Source: Tupaia tana
Taxonomy: Eukaryota > Chordata > Mammalia > Scandentia > Tupaiidae
Assembly (NCBI GenBank): GCA_026018925.1
Contig: JAKSZU010000006.1
Coordinates: forward strand, 130,241,592-130,305,591
Reading direction: 5' to 3'
DNA length: 64,000 bases
The position numbers and the translations under genes were made by a program. Below the pieces are notes generated by a model that was given only the letters and a program-made list of their open reading frames with translations, was not told where the DNA came from and ran no database searches. Below, piece by piece: positions 39,739 to 53,344 of this stretch; within the stretch, counting starts at the first letter, position 1, and each line of letters starts with the position of its first letter.

Positions 39739-40757
39739 AGGACTATTAAGAAACAATTGCCTGTCTCTCCTACTATCAATGGTGGGGGAGGAGAGAACAC
39801 TTGGGAGAGAAAGGTCTATATGCTAGGAAAGAAAGTTCTATAAACATGTACTCATTTCTCAAATAGACTTGCTGGGCTCCCCATAGGAGTCCTCAAAAAT
39901 TATGAGAAGGTTCATCCTGAGCTCTGAAATCACTCCCACAACACACTACTGACAAAATCAATAAAATCCATAAAGAAATTCAATCTTAATTTTTGTTTGT
40001 GTCAAGGCCCCTCCTTGGAAATAATTAAAATCATAAAAATGCATTCTTTGTGAGCAGGTTTTCCCTTCCAAATGAACTAACAAATAAACATGGTTTTATT
40101 TTGTAGTTGATATTTTAAAACTAGATTATAAAACAGCACAATAAATATAGCAACTACACATTGTATATTAAAATTAAATTATGAACAAACTATTATCTTT
40201 CTTTTGCTTTCTTAAGAGAGTTCAGATTTTAAGGAAGTTTAAGTCAAAAAATATAGACGTTCATTTTTATAAATTAAAGACAATATGAACTCTGTTGTTT
40301 CATTAATCATGTTATTTTATTCTGTCATCATTTATTTGTCAGACATTATACTACCTCAGGGACTAACTTATTATCAGTGACTAACTACATGTTTTGTTCC
40401 TGACCCAAATGACCAAAACTGATATTGCAACTGGAAATACAAAATAATGTCTTCAAAGAAAATGGAAATTCTGTTATACAAATAAAAGGAATATGGCCTC
40501 CTGGCACCAAGGAAAACAGATTTTGCTACAAAGAACTGGCTGTCTCCCACATGGTGCTGAGGAGCCTCTGTTGAGAGAGGCTAACAGCCTCTGCCATTCT
40601 CTTATCCATTTCCGAAGTGGAAGTGATCATGTAGCTCACCTGGCAGAAATGGCCACAGGGAAACATTCCAATGAAAGTGATCCGCACCCATCAATGGTGA
40701 GAAGAGTAAAGAGATCAATGTATAAACTGGATTTCTTTGAAATATTTACAAGGAATA

Positions 40758-41022
40758 TGGGACCAGCAGATGGTGTAATGGCTATGTCGCTGGACTCCCG
40801 TGTAATTGACCACGGTTCAAGTCCCAGACCCAGTGGCTTAAACTTACGATGGGTACATGTGTGTGTGTGCATGCTCAAGATCCCGAGAAGAGAATGGAGG
40901 AGAAGGGATTGCAGAATGGCCATCCCCCTTGGTGGGATGATTTCTCACTTTCTGTCTCTCTGTTTTTCTGTTGAGTACACGTGCCCTATAGCAAATACTT
41001 CTCCAAAAAAAAAAAAAAAAAG
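40758..41022 (+). mobile_element. tRNA-derived SINE, one arm of an inverted pair
   Basis: Plus copy with target duplication GAAATATTTACAAGGAAT / GAAATATTTACAAAGAAT. It converges on the SINE at 41055. Confidence 0.9.
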
Positions 41023-41054
41023 AGAGAGAGAGAAATATTTACAAAGAATAAACA

Positions 41055-41315
41055 TTCTTTTTTTTTTCTTTAATTGCCAGAGGGTGCATACACTCTTCAG
41101 AGAAAGACAGACAGACAGAGAGAGGGAGAGGGAGAAAGCACCCTGTGATGGAGTGCGGTCATGCTGCAACCCCTTCTCGATTCCTCATTCTGTTGGGATT
41201 TGGAGCACACGTACATGTGTGCCCAGTGTGCTTTCCAGGCCTCCAGAGGAGGGATTTGAACTGTGCTATCAACCATGTGGGATCTGACCACTAGGTCATG
41301 GGGACCAGCTCAGAG
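41055..41315 (-). mobile_element. tRNA-derived SINE variant, other arm
   Basis: Minus copy of an older subtype (TAATTGCCAGAGGGTGCATA start, GGACCAGCTC end), 33 bp from the preceding SINE. Confidence 0.72.
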
Positions 41316-41409
41316 TAGAATTTCCTATAAGGTTATCCTCCTGCACCCCAAGAAAAATCATTACATTTTAGAACTGTTCTTTAGGGAGGTTATTTAAATA
41401 TAAGGGGAC

Positions 41410-41648
41410 TTAGTCCCATTCAGGTGGCACAGGTGGTAGGGCACCACTGGGTGACACTAGAGTCACATGGGAAGCCTGAGTTTCAGTCCCTGAACAAGAC
41501 AGGCACACCTAGGCATGCCTGTGATCCAGGCTAGCTGGAAGGCTTGGGAGATCCCACAGTGGCAGGATCACGGCACAGCAATACCCAGTCAAAGGGACCT
41601 GTTTCTCCCTCTCTTTCTCATGAAAGCAATAAACTAATAAATAAAAGA
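41410..41648 (+). mobile_element. Second-family SINE, most complete copy
   Basis: GTCCCATTCAGGTGGCACAG head, GAGTTTCAGTCCCTGAAC at the B-box position, then AGGCTAGCTGGAAGGC, a CT segment, and tail CATGAAAGCAATAAACTAAT. Confidence 0.65.
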
Positions 41649-41711
41649 GAAGCATGTAGAATTACATGATTTTACAAAAAAAATAGAGATAGAGATATGT
41701 AGCATTAGTCA

Positions 41712-41861
<150 letters not shown>

Positions 41862-42279
41862 TCAGTGAATTAGTCAATAAATAAAAATATAAGAACTTTT
41901 GGGTATATTTACTTATGGCTTTTTTCCCCCTTAAAATGTCATTCCATTTGTTTTGGTTGCTGCTGTACATTCAGCACCTAGAACAATGCTTAGGACAGAG
42001 CAAGCACTGAATTCATGCGTGTTGTATGAATGAATGAGTGAAGGATGGAACATGACATTATTGGTTAAGTCTGTATAAAAGACATGATGTGATCATTTTT
42101 AGTTCTTGGATCCATCCACTCCATATTATACTTAGAATAATGTGAATAATGTCTAGAAAAATTGGCCTGCAGAGCTGCTGCTAATCAAGACGTGTAGATA
42201 AGAACAGGTAATGCTCTTTTAGGGAAGGTGAGCTGCTGCACTAACCACCATGTAGTGCTAAATAACTTGATACAGGCAC

Positions 42280-42545
42280 TGTTTTTTTTGTTTGTTTTGG
42301 TTATAAGGTGTGTGCACTCACCAGAAAAAAGACAGAGAGAAAAAGAAGGAAAGTGAGAAAGCACCCCTTAGGGGAGATGGCCACACTGAAACCCATTCTT
42401 CTCCACTCTCTTGGGATTTTAGGCATGCACGCACATGCATCCTGGTGTATTTTTTCAAGCTGCAGGGTCCAGGACTTACTTGAACCATGCAGTTGGCTAT
42501 GTGGATCCAGCCACCTTAATCACCATGTCACCTGGATGTTCCCAT
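42280..42545 (-). mobile_element. tRNA-derived SINE, old
   Basis: Minus copy, full length, CpG-poor; its head ends CACCTGGATGTTCCC. Confidence 0.77.
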
Positions 42546-42744
42546 AGAGAAATTGTAATTAAAGTATCTTTACAGGTGATATTGAGTGACATTGCATACA
42601 TTTACTCTTCAAGATAAAGGGTAATTAGTCAAATGAGGTGGCAAACACCTTTTTGTGATTAAGCAGATAGAGGATGGAGCGGGAGAGAGAAAAAGATGGA
42701 TGAGACAAGACGTAGCCTGGTAGATGCTGCCAAAGTGGCCTAGG

Positions 42745-42910
42745 GAAGCAGATGAACTTAAACTGGAATCACAGTTCTACCACTTACTAGTGTATAAACT
42801 AAGGTAACTTACAGCTTCTTTGAGTTTCAAAATCCTCATCTGTAAAATGAGAATAGCAATATGTATCCTAGAGCAATGCTCCGAGAACTGAATCAGATAG
42901 TATGTTTATA
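42745..42910 (+). repeat. MIR
   Basis: ACAGTTCTACCACTTACTAG, then CATCTGTAAAATGAGAATAG: clear MIR core, plus orientation. Confidence 0.8.
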
Positions 42911-43274
42911 GCACCATGTCCCACCAGAAGATTCTTTCTCCTTCTCTGTCTCTCTCTCTCTCTCTCTCTGGCAAATGCATCAGGCAATAATAATAATAAT
43001 AATAATTCACTACTCCTAAGCACAAAGGAAAAAGTAGCTTTCACAGAATTAAGCTGAGAGCAAAGAGTTTATGAAGACCTAAGGATTCACTTCTCTAGGT
43101 TAATTCAGCAACTTTATGGTCCCCCAGTACAAATCATGTTGGCCAGTTCTTTGATCTCGCCATCATGATAATGTTATTTCATTCCTACTTGAAAAGCCAT
43201 TTTCAGGGTTAAATCTTCCTCTGAGCTGAAGGGTGAACCTAAGGCACACCAATTTCTGCTGAATATGTCACCTA

Positions 43275-43445
<171 letters not shown>

Positions 43446-43754
43446 TTACAAGGTGGCAGTTCTTTCTGAATTCGGAATTGAAATTTAGAAGATGATGCTT
43501 TCAATTTAAGTATGAAAATGATCATTATGTGACTCTAAGAATATATACATTTTGGTGATAATTTGTCGTTCTTACATATTTCTCCTGAAGGAATTTTCAG
43601 TTTTTATTCAGTGTATGCAGTCAGACAAATCAAAAGGGCTTTTATCCTTTATTAAGTCCTCTCTCTTCTAGTATTCTGTATCATTCTTTCCTGAAGATTT
43701 ACCACAATTTGACACTCTACATATATTTTTCTTGACTAAAATATCAGCTTCTTC

Positions 43755-44020
43755 TTTAAAAATTTTTTTATTTTTTAGAGAGAGAGATCTTTGCTTTAGG
43801 TACATATGCTCACTGAAGAGACAGAGAAAGAAAAGTGAGAAATCATTCCCCAGGGAAGGTGACCACACTGCAATCCCTTCTACTCAATTCTCTTCTTGGG
43901 ATTTTTGGCATACAAGCACACACTCCTAAGAGAGTTTCAAGTCGCCAGGTCTGGGACTTGAACCATGGTCAATTATGGGGGAGTCCTGCACCTTAACCAC
44001 TATACCACCTGCTGGCTTCT
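43755..44020 (-). mobile_element. tRNA-derived SINE
   Basis: Minus copy, diverged, ending CACCTGCTGGCTTC. Confidence 0.77.
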
Positions 44021-45137
44021 TGCTACAAGGATTTTTTTTTTTATTGTCACTCAGTCCTATATTGACTGACAAGTAGAATGCATTATAAATAGAAAAGTAA
44101 ATTCTATGATGTAAATATCAACTTTTAATAAATTTCCCCATACTATATTTAGGCTTATGGTGATGTGTATATCTTAGTGCTCTGTCCTCAACTCAATAGA
44201 TCAATCTTATCACTTTTGTGATACAACTGCTTTAAAATGAAAACCCCACTGAAAGTCCTTGAAGTATCTGTGCATTACAAGCCAAGGAAATAACAAGTTA
44301 TCAACCCAGGAATAGATGCTTTCCCTGTTTCTGAATCTAAAACCCAAAGAAATTGAATGCCCATAGTTCAGCTTTGTGGTTCATAAACTGGCCTGTTTAT
44401 CTCACAGAGCAGTTGCCTACATTGAATGAAATAATATAAACTATTCAATACACTAAAAATAGAAAGTCATTATAATCAGTACAGATAATAATAGTAAGTA
44501 CTTCCTTGAGCTGGGGGGCAAGTTCGTTGCTGGGTATCCTTTTCTTTGAGATGGCTTATGTGCCGCCTTATTTAAAGGCCACTTGATAGACTGAATAATG
44601 TGGCACATTTTCTAAAACGAAGATTAAATTATTTCCCAGCTCTTATGTATCATATTATTTATAATTTTGAAGATGAATAAATATTTTTATACATTGTTAA
44701 CATGAGCTTGGTACTTCATAGAGAAGGTTGGCCTTTCATAAAATGTTGGTCATTAAATCATGCTATAGACATGATGGTAAGAGTGATGTACCAAAATTAA
44801 AAATGCAATTATTTATCTCATTGTAATTTTTTTTCCTTTGGTGAAAAGAGATTTTTAGTGTGATGAAACCAAAGCAGTCTTTCTTGCTTTTGTAAAATCC
44901 CACCTCTACACCTTCATCTACAGCTTTCAAAGTAGGTGGCCTTGTTTTTATTTTATTAGAAGTCTTTAGTAATAATATCTAGATCTGAGCTTAGAATTAC
45001 TCATTTTATTTCCCCAGATATATTTTTGTTTGTTTGTTCGTTTGTTTTTACTCTGGGCTGTTTATTTGGGATATCTGCCTTAAATTACATGAAGGCACAA
45101 AGTCTTTATAAATATATATTTTTATTTTTTATGTCTA

Positions 45138-45305
<168 letters not shown>

Positions 45306-45639
45306 CTATCACTCAGACAGAAGAAGACTCAGACAAAAGACATAAAATCGGAGGGAACAGTTTTAACTTAGACAAGATTTCATCATAGAGCAATTCTATT
45401 TTAACATTTACATTACAACCATGAATTATCATTATTAAGACTAAAAACATGGAATCCTCATTGAGTTTTCAATGATTCCATTCTAATTCTTTCTTTTTCC
45501 ATATGGTAGTGTTGAATTTCCTTCATGGCTTAATTTTTGCATTTTGTATATTGTTGGACTAACTAATAACTATTCCATTTATCTGAGAAGTGATGGTTCT
45601 ATAACAAGAAATAGAATGAGAACATTATTTCCTGTATAC

Positions 45640-45907
45640 CTATTTTTTTTTTTTTTTTTTGGAGAGGTTTTTGCTATAGGGCGCGTGCGCTCGCCAGACA
45701 GACAGAGAGAGATAGAGAGATAGAAAGCGAGAAATCACCCCCCAGGGGGGATGGCCACGCCGCAATCCCTTCTCCTCCATTCTCCTCTTGGGATCTTGGG
45801 CACACACGCACACGCGCCCGGCATGAGTTTAAGCCACCGGGTCCAGGACTCGAACCACGGTCGACTACGTGGGAGTCCAGCGACATAGCCATTACGCTAA
45901 CTGCTGT
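45640..45907 (-). mobile_element. tRNA-derived SINE, well preserved
   Basis: Minus copy with intact CpGs (GGGCGCGTGCGCTCGCC) and head CGCTAACTGCTG; target duplication CCTATT-type on both sides. Confidence 0.9.
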
Positions 45908-46014
45908 CCTCCTATTCTTTTTACAATAACTTCAAAAAGTCCTTCTGGGACTAGGGGTGTATGAATGCAAGGTTTTCAAGGGGATGTCTGAGAGGGTCAT
46001 GAGCCTGAGGCCCA

Positions 46015-46290
46015 AATTTTTTTTTTAATTTGTATTTTTTTTGGAGAGTTTTTTTTTGCTACAGGGTGCATGCACTCGCCAGAAAGACAGAGACAGATGA
46101 AAAGCGATAAATCACCCCCCAGGGGTCTGGCCGTGCCACAATCCCGTCTCCTCCATTCTCCTCTTGGGATCTTGGGCACACAAGCACACTCTTCCAGCAT
46201 AAGTTTAAGTCACTGGGTCTGGAACTCGAACCGCGTTCGACTACATGGGAGTCCAGTGACATAGCCATTACGCCAACCACTGGTCCTGAA
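46015..46290 (-). mobile_element. tRNA-derived SINE
   Basis: Minus copy 110 bp beyond the previous one. Target duplication GAGGCCCAAATTTTT / GAAGCCGGAAATTTTT is diverged. Confidence 0.82.
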
Positions 46291-46538
46291 GCCGGAAATT
46301 TTTAAAAACATGCCTATTGTTGATTGCTATGATCATGATGAGAGACTAATGGATGGCAATATGACTTAAGAGGGCATGTATTCTATTCTGATATTCTCTC
46401 TCCTTCTCCTCTTTCATGCAGATCACTTCACCTGCACCACTCAGGGAATATTATAAGAGAATAATGGGAATATAATTACTTGGCAGGGATGTCTCAAGAG
46501 CTGAAGAGGCAATGAAGTGGGCTCCTACAGAGATTTTA

Positions 46539-46793
<255 letters not shown>

Positions 46794-46813
46794 TCAAATA
46801 TATATACAGGAAA

Positions 46814-47067
46814 GAGGGAACCAGCAGTTAGCGTAATGGCTATGTCATTGGACTCCCACGTAGTCGACCGCGGTTCGCGTCTCGGACCCGGTGGCTTAAA
46901 ACTTGCGCCGGGCGCGTGTGCGTGCGTGCCCAAGATCCCGAGAGGAGAACGGAGGAGAAGGGATTGCGGTGTGACCATCCCCCCTGGGGGGTGATTTCTC
47001 GCTTTCTGTCCCTATGTCTCTCTCTGTCTGTCTGGCGAGCGCATGCGCCCTATAGCGAAAACCTCTC

Positions 47068-47070
<3 letters not shown>
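46814..47070 (+). mobile_element. tRNA-derived SINE, youngest subfamily, TA tail
   Basis: Plus copy with diagnostic B box GGTTCGCGTCTCGG, shared with 58782. Target duplication TATACAGGAAAGA (46802-46814) / TCTACAGGAAAGA (47117-47129). The A tail has been replaced by (TA)n. Confidence 0.93.

Positions 47071-47118
<48 letters not shown>
47071..47118. repeat. (TA)n microsatellite at a SINE tail
   Basis: About 23 TA units between the SINE 3' end and its target duplication. Confidence 0.95.
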
Positions 47119-47119
<1 letters not shown>

Positions 47120-47424
47120 ACAGGAAAGAAAAAAATGAAATGAAAGCATAGCGCATTTGTGTGGCCATAGTTAATGCTGAGCAGGTGGATGATGAGAAGT
47201 GAGACTAGTTGGATGAATAAAGATGGACTAATTTGGGAGGCAACTATGTTATCTGGATTTTGTTCTTGAAGATCTAGATAGTGGTTGAAGGAAAGCATTT
47301 TGAGCTTGAGATTTGCACTTAATAAAGATGATTATTTACTCAATATTGAATTTCTTGCCAGTTTTATTGTTAACAAAGCTACAATCTCAGTCAGTAACTT
47401 AAAATCCAGGTGTTTTTCTTTTAA

Positions 47425-47600
47425 AATTTATTTTATTATTATTTTTAAAACTCACTGTAAGGCACATGTGCTTACCAGAGGAAGAGAGAGGGAAGTGGGG
47501 GGAGAGAAAGTAAGAAAGCAAGCCACCAGGTCCAAGACTTGAACCATAGTTGGCCATGTGGGAGTCCAGTGACTTAATGACCATGCCACCTGCAGTCCCC
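47425..47600 (-). mobile_element. Short SINE variant with normal tail
   Basis: Complement has the head joined directly to GGCTTGCTTTCTTACTTTC, but keeps the ordinary ACATGTGCCTTACAG tail, unlike the AT-tailed short copies. Confidence 0.72.
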
Positions 47601-47922
47601 AAAATCCAGGTTTATTGATAGTTAAGTTAACAAGGTTGTGAGAAAGAAAATGCAATAATTCCTAGTTTAGGTCGGCTATTATTGTAATAAAGCCCAAATA
47701 TTTTTTATAACTCTCTTCAAATATTATTAAATAATGTCAACTTGGGCTCTGATTGTATTCAATAATTTTCAGGCCTCATTAGTCACAAATTTTTAGGTTG
47801 TACATAATCAAGCAAAATCAAGATGAAAAGGAATTCTCTGTAGATTGAAGAAGTAGAAAACAAGAGTAAAAAGTACAATGTGTCTAACATACAACCAGTA
47901 TTTGTCTAAAATAAAAATTTTA

Positions 47923-48120
<198 letters not shown>

Positions 48121-48647
48121 TCATAACTGCTTGTTGTATGTTGGGATAGGATGACTTGGCCACTGTATATTGTACAGTACAATTCTTATGCATTGCAGGA
48201 CATCAGAGCCAGGGAGAGTGTCATGACATACATGGTGTCTGCTTTTCCACAAGGGTTCCTAGATGTTTTGTGAATGATCCTTCGATTTCTCTGCACATTG
48301 GACAGTTGTAAATGTTATGGTTTGTATTTATTTAAATATTATTCATTATTGTCTCATTCTTATTTACATCCATTTTATTGTCCCCAACTGGGCTATGATT
48401 GACCAAGTACAAGGATCCCAAACAGCCTTGGGAGCACTTTAGCCATGGGATTTGAGAAGTTTCTAAAAATTGGTTGATAATGGCAGAAAGGAATCCAAGC
48501 TGCCCTAACATGCTGGATGTGGGTCCAATCTACTATTATTTGCAAGATGCCGTGTGTTAAAACATCTGTGAGTAATAGATTGATGATAACTATTGAAAAA
48601 TACCTCCCACATACATGAAAAGTAGAGAGAGTTTCATCTATACTTAC

Positions 48648-48752
48648 CGTAAGTGCATACAGAAGACCCAAGCCCACCAATCCAGAATTAGGAGAGCCAC
48701 TACTAATGGATGCAATAGATGCAGTGAGGACAATGCAAGCTCCCAGGTAATC
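48648..48752 (-). CDS. ABCC9: ABCC9 exon (about 30): TMD2 helices
   Basis: A 105-nt exon of exactly 35 codons, between acceptor TTTTTAG and donor GTAAGTAT. It begins [12 protein letters not shown] and ends G-L-G-L-L-Y-A-L-T, a hydrophobic stretch for the penultimate and last helices of TMD2, which line the drug- and opener-binding core of SUR2. The loop reads S-S-G-S-P-N-S-G; I remember S-G-S-S-N-S-G from human, so this loop is variable. Both junctions are phase 0 at the 3' end and join the neighbours in frame. Confidence 0.95.
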
Positions 48753-49649
48753 CTAAAAAGGAGCAAGAAAACATGCTAAAAGGTGATTCCCAAAATCTCA
48801 ATCAACTTAAAGAACTGATCACTAAGAGAATAGGCATCAGTCTATGTGTGTCCTGTTAAGTTTCAGAGGGAAGAATAACTCTCAGTATTAGGACTGGAAT
48901 GGAGAATGATGCAATGCCTCATTCCCTTATGAAGATGTGAGTTCAGAGTACATATCTTGCCAGAATGATGGCAGGATTGGATATGGGGCTCTCTTTCTTT
49001 TTTTCTCCTTCCTACTGCCTTGTTTTGCCAGAAAAGCAAATGATCCTCTCGCTGGAAATTGATGTGTTCTGTTAGGACTGTGGTTAGCTCCTCTGTGTGC
49101 TATAGCAAGCAGCATTTTACATACTCTTCTTATAAATAAGAATATGTTAGGAATTTGCTGGCAAACTATTGATGTCTTAAAGTATTTTAAACTGTCTTCA
49201 GGTATCTGAATTGTCTATAATTCAATAATAAACTCTTTTGCAAAATTTAAAAAAAATGTTACCAGTGCCGGCATAGATTCAAACGAGAGATAGGGAGCAC
49301 CTGTCCATTTTCTAACATCCTCTTCCTTACCCATTGCCAAGCATTCTTAGGTACTGCTCTGTGTTAGTATTCAAAAAAGAAATCTTTATAACTTTTCATG
49401 CTGATATTTTCCATGTCCCATAAATAAGTGGAATTTCAGTCAGGGGACTTTTCTAGGATTATTTCAAATCTCATTGCATTGGTGAATTCTTTCTCTACTA
49501 GATATATTTCTGATTCTTAAAAAATACAGCAACTAGGCAGTAAGACTCTAATGACAGAAATGGAGTGTTCAACATGCTGAAATCAAAGAAGGAAGTTTCT
49601 CAAATCAGCTCATCTGTGTGCATTCCTCCCTTTTATCAAAACAACTCCA

Positions 49650-49900
49650 GGACCAGCTCATGGATTAGTGGTTAAGGGAGTTGGATCCCACGTGGATAAC
49701 TGTGAGATTCAAGTCCCGGATATGACAAGTTCAGAAACATGCTGAGTGTGTACGTGTGTGTGCCCAAAATCCTGAAAGGAGGGAGAAATTGAGAAGGGGT
49801 TGTAGCATGACTATTTCCATGGGAGGTGATTTCTCACTTCCCTCTTCTTCCTCCTGGGAGCGTGTGCACCTCTGCAACATCAAGAACAAGGAAAACGAAA
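49650..49900 (+). mobile_element. tRNA-derived SINE, old variant
   Basis: Plus copy starting AGGACCAGCTCATGGATTAG; tail is an A-rich AACAAGGAAAACG sequence. TSD with CAACTCC-like flanks is unclear. Confidence 0.7.
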
Positions 49901-49914
49901 ACAAAAACAGCTCC

Positions 49915-50110
49915 CAAGATCAAATTGGTGAAGAGCAATCAATGATCGGCCTTGGAATCAGAATCTGGGTTCAAACGCTGGCTTTGCCAATTACTAGCTA
50001 GTGAGCTTAGACAAGTAATTGAAAGCCCCGAGATTCAATTTCTTCTTCGAAAAACAAGTGATATCTAATTCCTAGGGATTTTGAAAGGAGCGACAATGTT
50101 AAATACCAGT
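49915..50110 (+). repeat. MIR
   Basis: GGAATCAGAATCTGGGTTCA, then GCCAATTACTAGCTAGTGAG: MIR in plus orientation, right after a SINE. Confidence 0.75.
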
Positions 50111-50858
50111 CAGATTTCCCTCTCTTTGTGTGTTAGGATATCTTTTTTATTCCCTTGAATGAATTTCAAATGTTTGAAATAAGCTTAAACATTTGTGTAC
50201 ATCATAAAACATCTACGTGCATACAGAAGAGACAGTAAAATTAAATTCCATATCCTTTATCAGGAGGTTTACAAAGAATAAAGACTAAAATCACACAGAG
50301 TTAATCCCATGAGGCAATAAAGTCCACAGGGTGGTCAATGCATCTTTGATCGGTTCTTCTGCTGTATCCATTTGTGTACAACTTATTCTATCAGATAGTT
50401 CTGCTTTTCTTCTTTACTTGAATAATGAGTAACTGCATGGATGAAGAATCTAACTACCCTGGGATGATCCTCTATGGTTTATAAATAGCAATATGCTCTC
50501 AAATATTTCTGAAATATTTATAGCAATGTGAATATTTTTCCTTTTAGCTCTCTTTTGTAAAGTTAACACTTTTGAAGTTGTGTTATACATCTATTATTTA
50601 CATATTATCTTTTCTAAAAAGAGTCATAAAGAGTTCCTGTGAAAAGATACAGAAAGTAAATTAGTACCAGAGGATACTTTCAGCAAGGTGTTCTTGACTT
50701 GTTATAAAGAAATATGTCATTCGGCGTCTGAGAAATTTCTGTGGGTAATGTATAAATTATGGGTTTGAAGTAAAGGACATCTTTTATTAATTTTATCCTC
50801 TGCTTCCTGTCAACTAACTTTACTGGAAAGAGAAGCCGCATTCATTCATTCACACATG

Positions 50859-50860
<2 letters not shown>

Positions 50861-50891
<31 letters not shown>

Positions 50892-51137
50892 GGTTTTTGC
50901 TATAGGGCACGTGTGCTCGACAGAAAGACAGAGAGAGACAGAGAGACAGAAAGCGAGAAATCAGACCTCATGGGGGATGGCCAGGCCGCAATCCCTTCTG
51001 CTCCATTCTCCTCTCAGGATCTTGGGCACGTATGCACATGCACCTGGCTTGAGTTTAAGCCGCTGGGTCCGGGACTTGAACCATGCTTGACAACATGGGA
51101 GTCCAATGACATAGCCATTACCTCAACTCCTGGTCCC
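50861..51137 (-). mobile_element. tRNA-derived SINE with 28-T run
   Basis: Minus copy starting with an uninterrupted T run (about 28). Target duplication ACACATGCTTTTTTTT / ACACATACATTCTTTTT is imperfect. Confidence 0.88.
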
Positions 51138-51229
51138 TACACATACATTCTTTTTAAAGTGTAAGTCAGATAAAATAAATTTATAAATTTATGCGTGCCT
51201 TTCTATTGTACCTAAAGCAAATTCAAACT

Positions 51230-51720
51230 CAGGTGGATTACAAAGCCTAATTAACATAAAAATCTGGGTTCTATACCCTACCTACTCTTAGATTCTTTTC
51301 CTGCTCCTTCATCCTGCTCCCACCACACTGGCCTTTTTTCTGTTTTTGGGAACACCCTGCTTTGTTTCTGCTAATGACTGCCCGAATATTTGTCCACGGG
51401 TGTCTAACACCCAGGTCCTTATCATTTAAGGGTCACCTCAAAAATCACCTCCTTGAAGAGGTCACTTCTTGGCCTGTAACCCTAACTCTGGATCTGTTCC
51501 GTATTTCAGAGTCCTGTCTTATTTTCATTAAAACATTTAGAATGATCTGAAATGATTTTATATGCTTACTTGTTTATGTGTTCATTGTTTATTCACTCTC
51601 ACTAGACTCTAAGTTCCATGATCACGGGGTCTTTACCTCAATTTTAATTTCTGTTATCTCTAGCAACAAGATAATTCTAGGTACATTGTATAGGTTCAGT
51701 AATTCTCTATGGAATAAAGG
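51230..51720 (+). repeat. L2 3' region
   Basis: Text such as GGGTCACCTCAAAAATCACC, TCCTTGAAGAGGTCACTTC and ACTCTAAGTTCCATGATC matches the L2 3' end in plus orientation. Confidence 0.65.
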
Positions 51721-52407
51721 ACTGGGCAAATTCTCCTCTTCATAAAACATTCACTGAGTTTTTCTTCTAAATTAGGACTTCTTCTGACTGCTTCTAGGAT
51801 TCCAATGACTCATTTAATTCTCCATCAATCTCTTTTTTTCAGATTTTAATAGTTGACCACATAAATATATTACGAGAATGCATTTTTGATAAAGTAGGAA
51901 GTCCAACACCAAGTTTTATGGTCATTTTATCACTCAGAGCTGTAATATGACTGTCTCATAAAATTTTTGCTATGTATAAGTGTTAGGGATTCTTTGTTTA
52001 TCTTAAAAGACCTAAGCAATAAACTTCATTATTCAGTTCCAAATTATTATTTTTCTTATTTACTATTTCAATTGTGGGAGAAAACTCATAAAATGCTGTA
52101 TTTTTAATAAAAAAGCAGAGATGAATAGGGTTAGAATAGAATAAGGTCACATCTGAGATATTGAAATAACAAAATGACTGGGATTAAATCAATAAAAATT
52201 AAGGAGTCAGCTAATATAAATAAATACACATATAATGAAGGAAATTTAAAACATTATGTACTCAGTTCCCCTCCACTGTTAAATTTAGTATTCTATGGAA
52301 TCTTTGTATTCTATATTGGAGTCCTGGGTTCATCCATTGTATAGAACTAAATGATTCAATCATCTGATACATTAGATTATTTCCTATCGACCTAAAATGG
52401 TAATTCC

Positions 52408-52668
52408 AGGACCAACAGATCACGTAATGGTTACGTCACTGGACTCCCATATGGCCAATCATGGTTTGAGTCCTGGACTTAGTGGCTTGAAACACACTGT
52501 GCATGTGTATGTGTGTGTGCCCAAAATCTCAAGAGGAGACTGGAGGAGAAGGGATTGTGGCATGGCCATCCTGCCTGGTGGGGTGGGTAATTTCTCACTT
52601 TCTGTCTCATTGTCGCTCCATATCTCAAGTGAGTGCATGCGCCCTATACCAAAAATTTCTTTTAAAAA
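52408..52668 (+). mobile_element. tRNA-derived SINE, first of two at one target
   Basis: Plus copy flanked by ATGGTAATTCC (52397-52407) and ATGATAATTCT (52669-52679). Confidence 0.85.
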
Positions 52669-52682
52669 TGATAATTCTAGTG

Positions 52683-52968
52683 GTACTAGCAGTTGGCATA
52701 ATGGCTATGTCACTGGACTCCCATGTAGTTGACCACGTTTTGAGTCCCAGACCCAGTGGCTTAAACTCACGTCGGGTGCGTGTGTGTACGTGCCCAAGAT
52801 CTCGAGAGGAGAATGGAGGAGAAGGGATTGTGGCGTGGCCATCCCTCCTAGGGGGTGATTTATTGCTTTCTGTCTCTCTGTTTCTCTCTGTCTTTCTGGT
52901 GAGCAACACGCCCTATAGCAAAAACTTCTCCAAAAATAAAATAATAATAATAATAAAAATAATAAAAA
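52683..52968 (+). mobile_element. tRNA-derived SINE, second at the same target
   Basis: Plus copy flanked by GATAATTCTAGT before and after. Tail is (AAT)n instead of pure A. Confidence 0.88.
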
Positions 52969-53344
52969 GATAATTCTAGTAATAAATGGGTAGTCTTATT
53001 CTGGTAAAAAATAAAACAAAACAAAACAACAACAACAAAAAAAACCCCAGTGAGACAAGTGAGAACGGATGAAGAAAGAAAAGGGGGAAGGCTAATCAAT
53101 AAGTCATAGTCGAAATATATTTTCTGAACTGCTTTCACGTGGCTAATGTTTTTTATGTGGCTTGTGAAGTTCTCAGGATGATCATTAGACATGATTAACA
53201 GCAGCCCAATAGTTAAAAAATACTAAGATTTATATGTATAATAATGTAATAAGCATAGTATTTTTGACACTTAAGCAAAAAGAAGAAATAGCTTTTAGCT
53301 ACATTTTATAGCAAAATGTACAGAAAATGAACCCATTTTCTTTT

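Noticed and set aside
40493-41287. 264-codon plus-strand open frame
   Set aside because: It runs through two SINEs in opposite orientation and a microsatellite; composition is repeat-derived.
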